From contig NC_037265.1 in assembly GCF_000002425.4 (NCBI RefSeq), forward strand, positions 7,740,767 to 7,804,766: 64,000 nucleotides of DNA, written 5' to 3'. How positions within the stretch are numbered: position 1 is the stretch's first letter; each line of letters opens with the position of its first letter. The position numbers were made by a program, and so were the translations under genes. Origin of the DNA: Physcomitrium patens. Lineage: Eukaryota > Streptophyta > Bryopsida > Funariales > Funariaceae. The notes beneath the pieces were generated by a model. That model saw only the letters and a program-made list of their open reading frames with translations. It did not search any database and was not told where the DNA came from. Below, one piece after another: positions 49,876 to 61,417 of the stretch.

Positions 49876-51500
49876 ATGGGAGGCCCCGACAGAGAGAAAG
49901 TGTTTGTGGGTTCGTTTACTGGCGTCCGTCTGTTTACTGCTGAGCTTCGCACTGATTGTTCTTCGAATCAAATCTGTACAAGACAACCTTCAAGGATTTG
50001 ACCCGATTCAAGGATTCCAAGCGAAGTATAGTGAACCCAAGAATGTCAAACAATGGCAGCTTCCGTCTGTAAAGGCAGACAGGGCTGCTGAGAAACTGAG
50101 GGATTCGAGATATGGCTTACCTCGACGGTTTTTGCCCATGGGCGCTGCCACGTTCCTCTTTGTTCACTTCTCAACTTACCGCGATGCACCGAACTCTCTC
50201 GCTAGTGTTGGTCTTGGGCCCAAAGTATTATTCCAGTATTTTAATCCCGCTTTCTTCTGCTAATGGCATCTGCCAAGGAAGCTGCGCCAGTGATAAAAAT
50301 TAATAGGACGTTCCTCCAGCCAGTTCCTACTCATGTGATGTTCGGCAAGCAGTACACTGGCACTACGGTTCATTGTGATTTCGACACCCCCATTGGCAGC
50401 GATGGATTCGGAGGCCGTCTGGAGATTCAGGTGACTCACGGAACGCACGATGCGTCGGGCCTCGAAGATGTGAGCTTGGTGGCGAAGGAGGAAGGACTGG
50501 GCGAATTCAATGTCACCCTTTACCAGGAGCCTTATCAGTATGACCATGTCCACAGTGGGGCTTCGATGTATGGTTCGATCAACGCGCAGAGGATTCGTGA
50601 ATGTATTGCGTATCATGCTTGGTTTTCTTTGGTGAGCGAACTCACTTTCACCTCTACGATGCCGGAGGATTCGATGAACAGGTTCGCGCTGTGCTGGAGC
50701 CATGGGTGAAACTAGGATTTGTGACAATAATGAATATACGACAGGCATCAAGTTTCAACTCTTATTATCACAATCACTTCGTCAATCTATCTGACTGCTT
50801 GTTTCGTGCGAAGTCAATGGCAACGTGGATTTGGTTCTTCGAAGTCGATGAGTAAATACACAGACCAGCAGGATCCAACTTGAACGCAGTCATTAAGAAG
50901 TTCGAGGCAAGCGTTTGCAACGCGTGTCAATTAAGCAGATGCCCATGGATTGCTCTCATTGACTTCGTGGTTCACATGCAAACAGGTGATAATCTTTGCA
51001 ACCTCCTTTCTTCTTGAAGACCTCAAGCCTGATGATGTTCAATAACTTTGTACTGTACGCTTCTGCTGTTTCTAAGCATCCTCTGAATCTTGCTTTTGCA
51101 GCAATGAATTGGGACTTAGCAAGATGGTGTACAGAAGAACTCAAGTTACTGAACATGGCGGATTCCCCGATCGCAAAAACCTTCTTTCGATCAGACTCCT
51201 GTTTGGCGACGACGCCGCACGAGCCTATCGCCATGAGCATGCCGCTGGGAACCAATTAAACCGATCAGGTGACAACATGGGAAGGAGAGCTTTCTGCAAT
51301 ACTACCATTTCATTTCCATGGTGCTATTTATAGGCAAGGCAGAGGAAGAGATCCATGTGGAGTTGCTGGGCCCTGATGCTAACGTCACAAGCTTCAACAA
51401 CGTTTCTCATCAGTTCGATGACACCCTGAAGAGCCTTGTGGGTCATGTCAAGGAACTCGAACGCCGACTGATCAATCTAGCAACAACGCATACTCCTTAA
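49876..51500 (+). pseudogene. GT92 galactan synthase-like pseudogene
   Basis: Pieces in shifting frames resemble plant glycosyltransferase family 92 (GALS, beta-1,4-galactan galactosyltransferase, a Golgi type II membrane protein). In order: an N-terminal hydrophobic anchor (about 49910-49970, LLASVCLLLSFALIVL); SDGFGGRLE near 50400; YGSINAQRIRECIAYHAW near 50570; a frame change near 50630; LYDAGG, then YYHNHF near 50760 and FFEVDE near 50840, where the family usually has DVDE; an immediate stop at 50853; then degenerate fragments to a C-terminal piece at 51318-51500. At least four frame changes and one stop are present. An ATG at 49876 is in a different frame from the anchor. It lies 1.3 kb after the NDUFV1 pseudogene, in the same orientation. 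Confidence 0.85.
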
Positions 51501-52306
51501 AAATTGCATTGTTTGTAGGTTTTAGCCCATAGATCAAGTACATTGCTGTGAGTAGATCCAACATTACATGAAGTTGCAGTTATATTGCTCAGACAAGTAG
51601 TTCATTTTGAAGGAAAATGCAACATATATAGTTGTAAGTTGGCGTGGAGGATCATTGGAACATAATCATGGAAAATATCCAGCCTAGCTAGCACTTTTGT
51701 TACAATATTTTTTTTTAGAAATTCTCTTACATAAATACATACCATTAACTTTTAAAAGCATGGTCTTGTACAAATGCATTTATTATTGTTACTATTTTTT
51801 AAACAATATTATAAGGAAGACAAAAAAAATATTATATGTGAGTGTTATATGTGCCAAATTTCCTACTAAAGAAGAAAAACTTATGTCATTTGATATTATT
51901 ATGCATTGTATAGTCCTCAATTCATAAGAAATAGGAAATCCTAGAGCAACATGCATAGAAAATAGAAATGCTAGAAATAATCTACAAGGGTTTTATATTA
52001 ATTTATATATGTATAGATAATTACAAGTATTAAACTTATCAAAAAGAAAGTAATAGAAGAACATTTATTGCTAATGATAAAATAGTTATATTATATTATA
52101 TAAATTTGAGCAAATATTATCTTTGAAGTTACATTTTAAAATATGTTGTAAAGTAAATTTATAAAAGACATGATGGAAAAAGTATAAAAATAAAAGATGT
52201 GAAACAAAGAAATTTATTGATACAAATTATATTATAGCTTCACAATACACATGGTATTTTTTTAATAGGTTGAATATGTATATAAAGCTATTATTAATTT
52301 TGTAAT

Positions 52307-52370
<64 letters not shown>

Positions 52371-52674
52371 TTTGGAAGATTCTTCAAGAAGTAAAAAAGT
52401 ATTTGTATGTGATAAAATCACAATAAAGATTTGAGGCCTTAGAAGGATTATTTTATGTGTTGCTTCATTAGGTATTGTTGCTCAATTTCTTAGTAAAGGA
52501 TCCACAACAAATTTAGCATTTAAGATTCTAATAAATGTATTTAAAGACAACATTTTGTTCTATATCAAAGAATGATTCATATACAAATAATTTACAAATT
52601 ACAATTTTAATCATTTAGAATAAATTATTAATACAAAATCATCATTATTCATAATTTTTTAATAAGTCATTCAA

Positions 52675-52711
<37 letters not shown>

Positions 52712-53400
52712 AAGTAGTATAGATTATACTGGAATATTTTAAAAAATCCTTAATGTGGTAATATAAAAAATAATAACAAGATATGATTGGTGATTCTATT
52801 TAATGCTCAATATTTTTTCAATGTAATAATGTACATAAATTAAAGAAAAATATGTTTATGCACAATTAAGTAAAACACCTTTAATATTTAAGAATTTTTT
52901 TTAAAAAAATAATGAAGAATATATATTATAAGATATTTCTTTAAAAACATTAAAAACTATTTATATAAAATTATGAATGAAATATGGTTTAAATATAATT
53001 TTCATATTAAAAAATATAATATCCTTTCTAAGTCATATGAATATAGATTTATGTATATAATCTTTAATCTAAACAATTTATATTCAATTGAGAGTTGAAA
53101 AAAATATACACCAATAAATATTTAATAAATCAGTCAATTCTTATAAGCACAAAATAATTTTAATGATACCAATAAGCAAGCTTATAATATTTTTTAAAAA
53201 TATTCAAGTTATTTTAATAAAAAATTATTTGTATGTGATAAAATCATAATAAAATAATTATAAAAAATAGAATAGATAATAGAAATTTATATCTAATTAA
53301 AAATTTCAACTTATTGAAGTTGAATGAAATACATCTATCAAAACTAGAACTTAAGATTGATTGCCTTATAACATTATTGATAATTATTTATTTATATTAT
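51501..53400. other. AT-rich desert, left part
   Basis: Extremely AT-rich DNA with a 55-base (TA)n run at 52314-52368, the longest in the window, and a shorter one at 52677-52706. No coding frame or repeat copy could be supported. Confidence 0.5.
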
Positions 53401-54003
53401 TATATAATTTAAAAATTAGCCTAAAAATACATTAGGCATCTAGTTATAGAAGGATTTGATCTTACATTGAATTTGGATTTACAACTCAAAAAAAATGCAT
53501 AAGATGTTTGTAAACACCTTGATGGCAATCTTAAACAATCTAAAAGAATCTTATCATATTCTAATCAACTTCAATCAAACCTTTGAGTACCAATATCTCC
53601 CTTTCAATGGAATAATTTACTATTAAAATTTGCTTAAATATTAAAAATTAAATAAAAAATTAGCACACAAAAATATTGTTTCAATTCAATTGAAAAATTA
53701 TTCAAAATTATTAAAAAAAACTCATTGACATTCAAAATCCAATTTTTAAGATCTTAATTCACTTAAATCTCTACTAATCTTAATTTAATTATCTAATTGA
53801 GTCCAATGTTATAATAAAAATTTAACACATTTAACACAACTATTTTCACAAATCCATAATACTAAAGTTGAATAAAATAGAACGTAAAGAATAGATTTTA
53901 GAAAAAATTACATAAAAAGAACTTATATTGATATCTAAAGAAAACAAGTTGTGAACCAAAGTCAAAACTAGATCTTAAAATACAAAACTACACACCTACA
54001 ATA
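53401..54003 (+). repeat. Partial family-N/M repeat fragment
   Basis: 53575-53800 resembles 54775-55000 in the same orientation (shared CCAATATCTCC, CCAATTTTT and CTAATTG blocks). It is an older, more diverged fragment lying directly before the longer copy. Confidence 0.5.
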
Positions 54004-55625
54004 AATATTGTCATATTACATGTATTCTTGCTTGAGAATGCACTGAGCACCTAGCTATGGACGGTAAGTAAAAATACAAGAATAATCCTACCAAATCTAA
54101 TAGAATCTTAAATAACCTTAAATAGACCTAAACAACCCTCATAGAACTTTCATCAATCCAAAATAAATTTAAAAGAAGTTACAAAAGAAATACAAAGAAT
54201 TTCCAAACTAATGCCAAAGAAAAATAACAAGAAATCTTTTTTAAAATATATAAATAAACCTTAAAAGAAATAATGATAATCTCAAAGAAATAATAGAAAT
54301 AAAAACTTTTAAAGAAATAAGAAAGAATCCTAAAAAAATACTAAAGATAAAAACTTTAATATAACTTCAATCGAAATCCTAATTAAACCTTAACCATATC
54401 CTAGATCAAATCCTAATTAAAATCCTAATTGAATCTTAACCAAATCCTATTTCAAATCCTAATAAAATCCAAATAAAATCCTAAATCTTAGACAAATCCT
54501 AAATAAATCCTAATAAAATTCTAATCCAAACCCCAAGAAAATCCTAAACCCTAACAAAACCATAGACAAATCTTAAATCAAATCCTGTAGCAAATTAGAA
54601 CCTTAAAAACTAATGATTAAACCATTGATATCAACTCAAAATTTGCACGCTCTTTAATACCTTAATTAGAAACAAGCTTAAGAAAGATGAAATCAATTAC
54701 ACTTATCAATTGAGAAAAATACAAGATAATCCAATCAGGTGTTAGGCAACCTCCTATTCCAACCTAAATATTGAACTTCCAGCACCAATATCTCCTTCTT
54801 GAATTGTTGAATTATTCTCAAATTTCACATAAACGTTAGAAATTGAGTCTAATATCCACATAAAAAAATTCTTTTCAATCCAATTCATAAATTGTTGAAG
54901 ATCTTAGAAATACTCACTAACCCTCAAATTCCAATTTTTGAAACCTCAATCTACAACAACATTCATATACTTTGATCTAATTGTTTAATTGACCTCAAAA
55001 TTTGCACAAATTTATAACTAGTATATCAACACACTGTACAAAATTCATTCATACACACACCATAAAATTCAAGAAATCCTCAAATTTGTAAATATATTTT
55101 TATTTCTCAAAATCTAAACCAACGAAGAACATCACTATCTTTGAAAATCCCTCAAAAACTCCATGTTGATTCAATTGATATAAAATCAATGCCCAAAATC
55201 TCTCCTCGAGTTTGCTCTCAAATCTAACTCTTTAATCTACCAAAAAACTCCAAAGTCACTATATAGATGTTGTTTTATTCCTTGGGATCTGATTTTGACC
55301 TAGGTTGACAACAGGTCCTCTTTGGATATCAATTTTTGATAATTTGAGGTAATTTTTTCTTTATCCTACTATTAACTCTTTTCTTAACATGCATCTATCA
55401 ATTTTTTATCTTATTTACTTTGATTTGGACTATTTATACCTCCACAAAATAAATAGAAGTCCCTTCTATAAAAAGACAACATTAAGACTAAATCTTTTTC
55501 TACCTTTCTATCATTTATTCTTACATCATTTTTTCTACTACATCTTTTTGCTAGACTCTTCTATAATAACATCTATATTTTTATTTTTCACTATATAGTT
55601 GTGTTATCACACAAAAATGTTGAAT
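54004..55625 (+). repeat. AATCCTAAA-rich repeat (family N), copy 2, longer
   Basis: Opens with the same motif as 16947-17020 (CTTGAGAATG, then a TAGCTATGGACGG variant). About 500 bases of degenerate AATCCTAAA/AATCCTAAT units follow (54080-54600). Next comes a tail (54770-55625) shared in part with 17760-17860 and with 14190-14720, ending at CTATATAGTTGTGTTA. It looks like the remains of an LTR element; no coding sequence remains. Copy 1 lacks about 54835-55590. Confidence 0.65.
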
Positions 55626-56405
55626 TTTTTTATTCATTGAAGAGTTGGATTTGTGAGCAAGCTTTACAGTATTTCTATGTAAATTTATTAACAATAAAGA
55701 AAAAAAAATCATATTATAAAATATAATAGACAATTATATTTAAATATAGATAAAAATTAGGAAGGTAGTAAAAACAATTTAATATTAATGTTGCTTTTTG
55801 AGACAAAGAACTTCTATTTACTTTGTAGCACCAGCACCATAAACAAGATTAAAAAAATAAGTTAGTAAAAATTAATTTAATAATTTTTTATTTTCATCAT
55901 TGTTAATGTTTTTTTACTTTCAAAGTTATTTTTTTTATAAAATTTATATATGCAATGACTAATAATAAACATCATAAAATATTAATAAAAAATATAAATA
56001 AAGACTTTTAAACTTTAGTATTTATTCATGAACAACTTTATGTGGCTCTATCTTAATATACTTCTTCAAAATATGTTAGAATTATTTATTTAAATAATAA
56101 TAGAAATGAACATATTACTATTAGTATGGTGTGATTTACCAAAATAATTAATTTTATAGACATAATTATAGAAAATAATAAAATTTTATTTATTTATTTT
56201 ACTATATTTAATTTTTAAAATATAAACAGGTTATATGAATTTATTTATTTACTTGTGGTTTAATTTTATAAAGAATCTATAAATGATATTGTTTTATTAA
56301 TATTCTTGATGTTTTCAATCACAAAAAGTTTTACTGAAAGTTATTTTTTCTAAAAGTTATAAATTATTCAAAGAAAAAATAAACATATAAATATAAATAT
56401 GTATG

Positions 56406-56438
<33 letters not shown>

Positions 56439-58375
56439 CCACATTACTACTTAGAAGTATTTGATTATACACAATAATTTTTAATAATGTAATTATATTT
56501 TTATATTTTTACTTATAACATGATTACACCATATTATTATTAACATAAAAGACTTCCCTGATTAAATATGCTTTCAAGGTGAGTAGACAACTTTTGATTA
56601 AACCTAGAATACATATGTTGATACCTTGCATAACTCTTGATTTTTCTTAATTAATAAATGGGTTTATCTTCTTCAATTTTAAATGTATGTGAGAGGAGTT
56701 TTAAGACACATAAAGTTTTGTAATGAGATTATTTCAATTTTTTCTTTTAGAGAAAATGTACACAGATTGGGACATGAAATAAACTCGTCATTCATTATGT
56801 ATGTATGTATGTATGTATGTATTCAATTAAGAATTTTGAGAAAAAGTTTACAAGTAACATTAATATAAATTTGCACTGATTATTCAACACATGGGTGTGA
56901 AAAATATGCATAAATCTGTATAATCCTCAATATTTAATAACCATAAACATGAATTATTCCTGAATTGTTAATTATTGATAATTTTTTATTTTATTCATTA
57001 CATATTCAACACATATCAAGTGAATTTCAGAATTGTAACAAATTGTGCAATGGTCTTTCCATATGAATGTCATACGATTTAAATTGAATTTGGAATGATG
57101 ATTTTTTAAACCTACAAATTTTTACGATAGCAGATCCATTTTATAATGGGTTAATTTTTAAAAAAGCATTAAATTTTAAGAACGATTTAGTCTAATATTC
57201 AATAACAATATTTAACGGAATGATTCTTATGGTTAAAATTTTAAAAAGCACCATTAATATTTTAAACAAGTTTTTCATATTTTATTATGAGGTCATTGAA
57301 TCATAAATCCGAATTATTGTTGAATTTTTAATCGTCTATTTACAGCTAAATTAGAGAGAAAATATATTGTATGTATGTAAAGCCTATACTTACATCTATG
57401 TAAAGGTGAAGACCTGAAAAACTATATAAATACTTTTATACCTCCATAGTATTAAAAATACAATGAATAATACTCTTTTCATGAAGGAAAAAAAGGAAGA
57501 AAAATAAAGAGAGAAAGTATGTATAATTTTTTAATACAAATAGCATTTAAATTGGCGAGCTTCTTCATCAATAAGTGTATTCTTTTTGCTGCATACATTA
57601 CATGCTCACGTTATTTTTAGTATTATTACAAGTAATTTCAATTCTGAAGGGAAATTGTGATTATAATTAAATAGTTTGTGCATGTTATAAATACTTAACT
57701 CACCTATCTACATACAAGATTGAAAATTTGAGGTTGAAATGGTATAGTTTAAAGGTGTTAAAAGCTTTAAGGTTTTGTATATTATTTATCTTTATGCATT
57801 TTCATTCATGTATATATTTGTAAATACATGTTATATTGAAATAAAAAAAATATATTTTTGTGTACTTTTGATTTCGAATTTAAGATGGTTTTAAAACCCC
57901 AAATAAGCATACCTTGGACATCATATAGTCGAGTTTTTAAGCATTGAAAAAACCTAAGCAGATATTAAGTTTATTGATTCCAATTTTTTTAAAATGGTAT
58001 TAAATTGGTGGATGTATTCTAATATATGACATTAAATTTTTATTTAAAACCCCATAATTAATAATAAGCATACTTGGATATTATTGATAAGGTCAAATAG
58101 CATCTGAACTCATGAGAGGTGAGATTATATAAATGTATTACATCTGCAGTTTAACGGATTAGTTTTTGAAAAAACTATTAAATTTTGATGGTGTAATTAA
58201 TAAAATTATAAACCTACAAAATATTGAGGTTGGATTTTATTTCAGGCTTAATTAAAAACAATATATTGATTTCTCTTAATACTCAACAAACAGGAGCAAA
58301 TAATCATATCCATTACACAAAAGCCATAAATTGAAAGTAAATTAATTTTCTTAACTTCTTCAAAAAGAGAAAAAT
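55626..58375. other. AT-rich desert, right part
   Basis: AT-rich DNA with a (TA)n run at 56411-56438 and an (ATGT)n run at 56796-56820. No gene or repeat copy recognised. The last few hundred bases would be promoter of the small gene that starts at 58376. Confidence 0.5.
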
Positions 58376-59225
58376 ATGGCCTTGAAAGGTGCTGCTCTGC
58401 AAAATTACAACACGGAGCTTATCCATCGTATGTTACAGAGAAATCATCAATTTCATTTTTCTAATCCTTGTTAAAATATACATTATTATTTTAACCTACT
58501 TGGTCTTTTTTTGTTTGCTTGTTTTTTTACAAGAATCACCGTTTGAACTAAATCTATTAAATATAGGTCTAAATGTTTCATAAAAAGAATAACAAAAATA
58601 CATGACAGTTATAATCTTGAGTTTATCCATGCTGCATGATACAGTTGAAATGTATGTATACATTTTGATTAAGTTTTGAGCATCAATGATCATTTTATTC
58701 TTCCGCAAAATCAAAAAATTGAAACAAACTCATGCTCAATTTAACAACATAGATTTGTATGTATAATGTAATTGAAAAGTTTGTGTAAAATGTAAAGAAA
58801 ATGTTGTTGTGTAGGCATTGAAGAGTTACGTGAAAAGAGGGATGAAATCAAAAAGATTTTGCAAGTTGAGGAGGAAGAGAAAAACAACATTCAAAAGGAT
58901 TTGGTAATACTTACCAAAAGACTTGCGGAAATTGACGATTCTTTATTGCGGAAATATGCCTACACCAATGAATATGATAAAACCATTCATGAAGTTGAGG
59001 CGGCATATTCCAAGGCATGGTGTATTGAAATATTTGTTGCATTCAACAGGAATAATAATAATAATCATCATCATCATAATATAGAATGAAAATAACACAC
59101 CATTTGAATAATTGGAAGCAAGAATAATCACCATAACATATATTTTAAATATATACCATTGAAATTCAATTGATTTGAACTTTCTTTTTGTTATTTGTTT
59201 ATCAAAGTATCTTTACATTGTTGAT

Positions 59226-59269
<44 letters not shown>

Positions 59270-59667
59270 TCAGTATGTTGGTTTCAGTTTTTTTTTTTAA
59301 ATTATTGTGTAACAATGTTGCTAAAGGATGGTTTTCAACACAAATATTTATTTAAATGCATGTTTATTTTATCTATACAATACTAAATGTAGTTTCTATT
59401 ATGTTAATGAACTTTAGATTTCAGTATTGAAATCTTATTTTCGTATAGTGATTTGAATACTTTTTTTCAAACTCCTTGAGTAATTGCACATGGAGCTTTA
59501 CTGATATTTTAAAATAAAAATACCCATTTTATCTATCATGAATAAAAATGAAGTCTTACTTTTTATAGTTAACAATCACGCGGGTTGTTTTGCAGATATT
59601 GGAAAGCTCACAAGCATTGTTACATGTTCTCAAAAGTGATACAGTTCAAATTTCAAACAAGCCATAG
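58376..59667 (+). CDS. SSNA1: SSNA1/DIP13 basal-body microtubule protein, three exons
   Basis: Joining 58376-58427, 58815-59014 and 59596-59667 gives an intact 107-residue protein that matches SSNA1 (NA14; DIP13 in Chlamydomonas) end to end: GAALQNYN at residues 5-12, IEELREKRDE near 19-28, an acidic/basic coiled coil, then YDKTIHEVEAAYSK and ILESSQALLHVLK at the C-terminus. The family is about 105-120 residues, almost entirely coiled coil. It forms filaments on microtubules and sits at basal bodies and centrioles. Intron 1 is GT-AG in phase 1. Intron 2 starts GC (AAG|GCATGG) and ends AG, in phase 0. Without splicing the frame runs on to a stop at 59089 through an Asn/His-rich stretch. In a land plant this points to sperm flagella; expression in male organs is inferred. 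Its exons sit alone in repeat-rich AT DNA. Confidence 0.9.
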
Positions 59668-61125
59668 AGTAAAAATTGTTTAATTATTATTCTTATATGG
59701 AGTGATTTTCTTCTTAATCAATTCATTAATTATATGCACTTTCACAAAATTACATGTTATCTTCTGTACATATGTCTTTTTCTTCATCTAATAAATACGC
59801 TTATTTTTAAAGAGAGCATGTATGAGATGTGTCGGGTAATTTATTCAATACATCAAAATCGTGCTTGTTGTTCATTCTTTAATGAAGTGATTTTAAGAAG
59901 TATATGATGCGTGTATTTTGTCAAATTACACCTTTTTTTTGAAGAATTATTAAAGCTATTAAAAGCTCTTGTGATCAAATTTAAACTAAACTAGCTTGTA
60001 TGATTCAGAATTGGTCTTAAGTGTTTATCTTCAAAGAAAAAACTTAATGTATGGGTAATTTTAAAGATTTTTTTCTAAGAATAATTAAAGTAGCTTTTAT
60101 GTACAATGTTGATTGTTATAAAAAATTATTAGATATATCGAGAATTAAAGATTAAAAAGGAAAAATAAAATAAAATAAATACACTATTACAATGAATTAA
60201 GCTTCATAAACATTAAGATACTTTTTTTTATTCTTATTCTTTTCAATCAAAATCGATCAATTTTACTTGAATGCTTAATAAAAAAATGCTTATTAAATGA
60301 TAAGTAAGAATAAAATAACCTGATAATATAAAAAAATATGTTTACCTTCATTAAAATACTGAAACCCATATTTTTTGTAAAGCGCATCATTTTAAGTAAA
60401 ACTGTATGTATACATAATCAGTACATAAATTATAAACACATACATCATAGAAGCACATGTTAGTATTGAACACTTATTGTTGTAGTTGTTTTTGTTTGTT
60501 TTTGTTTTTTTTTTTGTTTTTTGTTTGTTTTTTGTTTTGTCTTTTTTTTTTTTCGTGGTTAGAAAAATAAAATCTCTTAAACCACATGCTGTGTAATTGA
60601 TTTTCGTTAATTCATTGTATATGCATTCAAAAAGTGCTACATAACAATTTCCCAATCAATGTCTGACAAAATCTAGCACAAAAATACAATCTTATCTATT
60701 TTTTTTTTATTCTAGATTAAATTTTGTAACAATCAAAACCAGGAATGCAAGGAAACACACACACACACACATATAACACCAGTAATATTTTTGTTTTGTT
60801 TCTAATGTATGGTTGGATTTTAATGAAACTAATTCACGAAAAAAAAGATTGAGATGATAAAATTATTTTATAAATTTTTCTTCTCAATTGGTATAAAAAC
60901 ATTTTGATACAAATTGCTAAAAAACTGTATCTTCCCATCAGAATTATTCCTGAAGATTAAATGATATATTCAGAATCAAATATATGTACTTTTATGCTTA
61001 AAATTTAAAATCCTACATTTAAAACCCCTAAAGACATACAAATAAATAATAAAATAATAAAATATCAGTATAGAACCAACACATTGGAAATAATCACGAA
61101 TCCAATGTGATGGATAAAACAGGAC
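59668..61125. other. AT-rich spacer
   Basis: AT-rich DNA with a (GTTTT)n-like T-rich stretch at 60480-60555 and an (AC)n run at 60754-60771. No gene recognised. The 87-codon minus frame at 60392-60655 is low-complexity across the T-rich stretch. Confidence 0.5.
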
Positions 61126-61168
61126 ATGGATCCAGATCCCAAAATGGAGGGACAGACTAATAGAGACA

Positions 61169-61174
61169 TGGGCT
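61169..61174 (+). promoter_or_regulatory. Site II-like TGGGCT element
   Basis: TGGGCT matches the plant site II core (TGGGCC/T) and lies 66 bases before a telo-box, a pairing often found in promoters of plant translation genes. A single six-base match is weak alone. Confidence 0.35.
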
Positions 61175-61239
61175 TGAAAGGGGACGAGATCGAGGTCCCT
61201 AACATGCCCTATTCAGGACCTGAGTTCCCAATCAGGTTT

Positions 61240-61248
61240 TTAGGGTTT
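61240..61248 (+). promoter_or_regulatory. Telo-box upstream of eIF3c
   Basis: TTAGGGTTT 170 bases before the eIF3c start codon, in the same orientation as the one upstream of eL24 at 20602. Another copy lies in intron 1 at 61801-61809. It suggests the shared control known for plant translation genes. Confidence 0.55.
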
Positions 61249-61417
61249 GGCGGAGCGCGACTCATCCTGTCGTCTTCGTGCTCCTCGCAGCTGGTGCCTG
61301 GTGCCGCTGCTGATCCTGCGCAACGCAGGGCTTTCAGCGAGGAGGCCACTCTTGAGCTCATCCTTCTTCACGCTCTCTTCCTCTCCTTTTCCCCTTTCTA
61401 CCACCGCTTGCGGCAAC

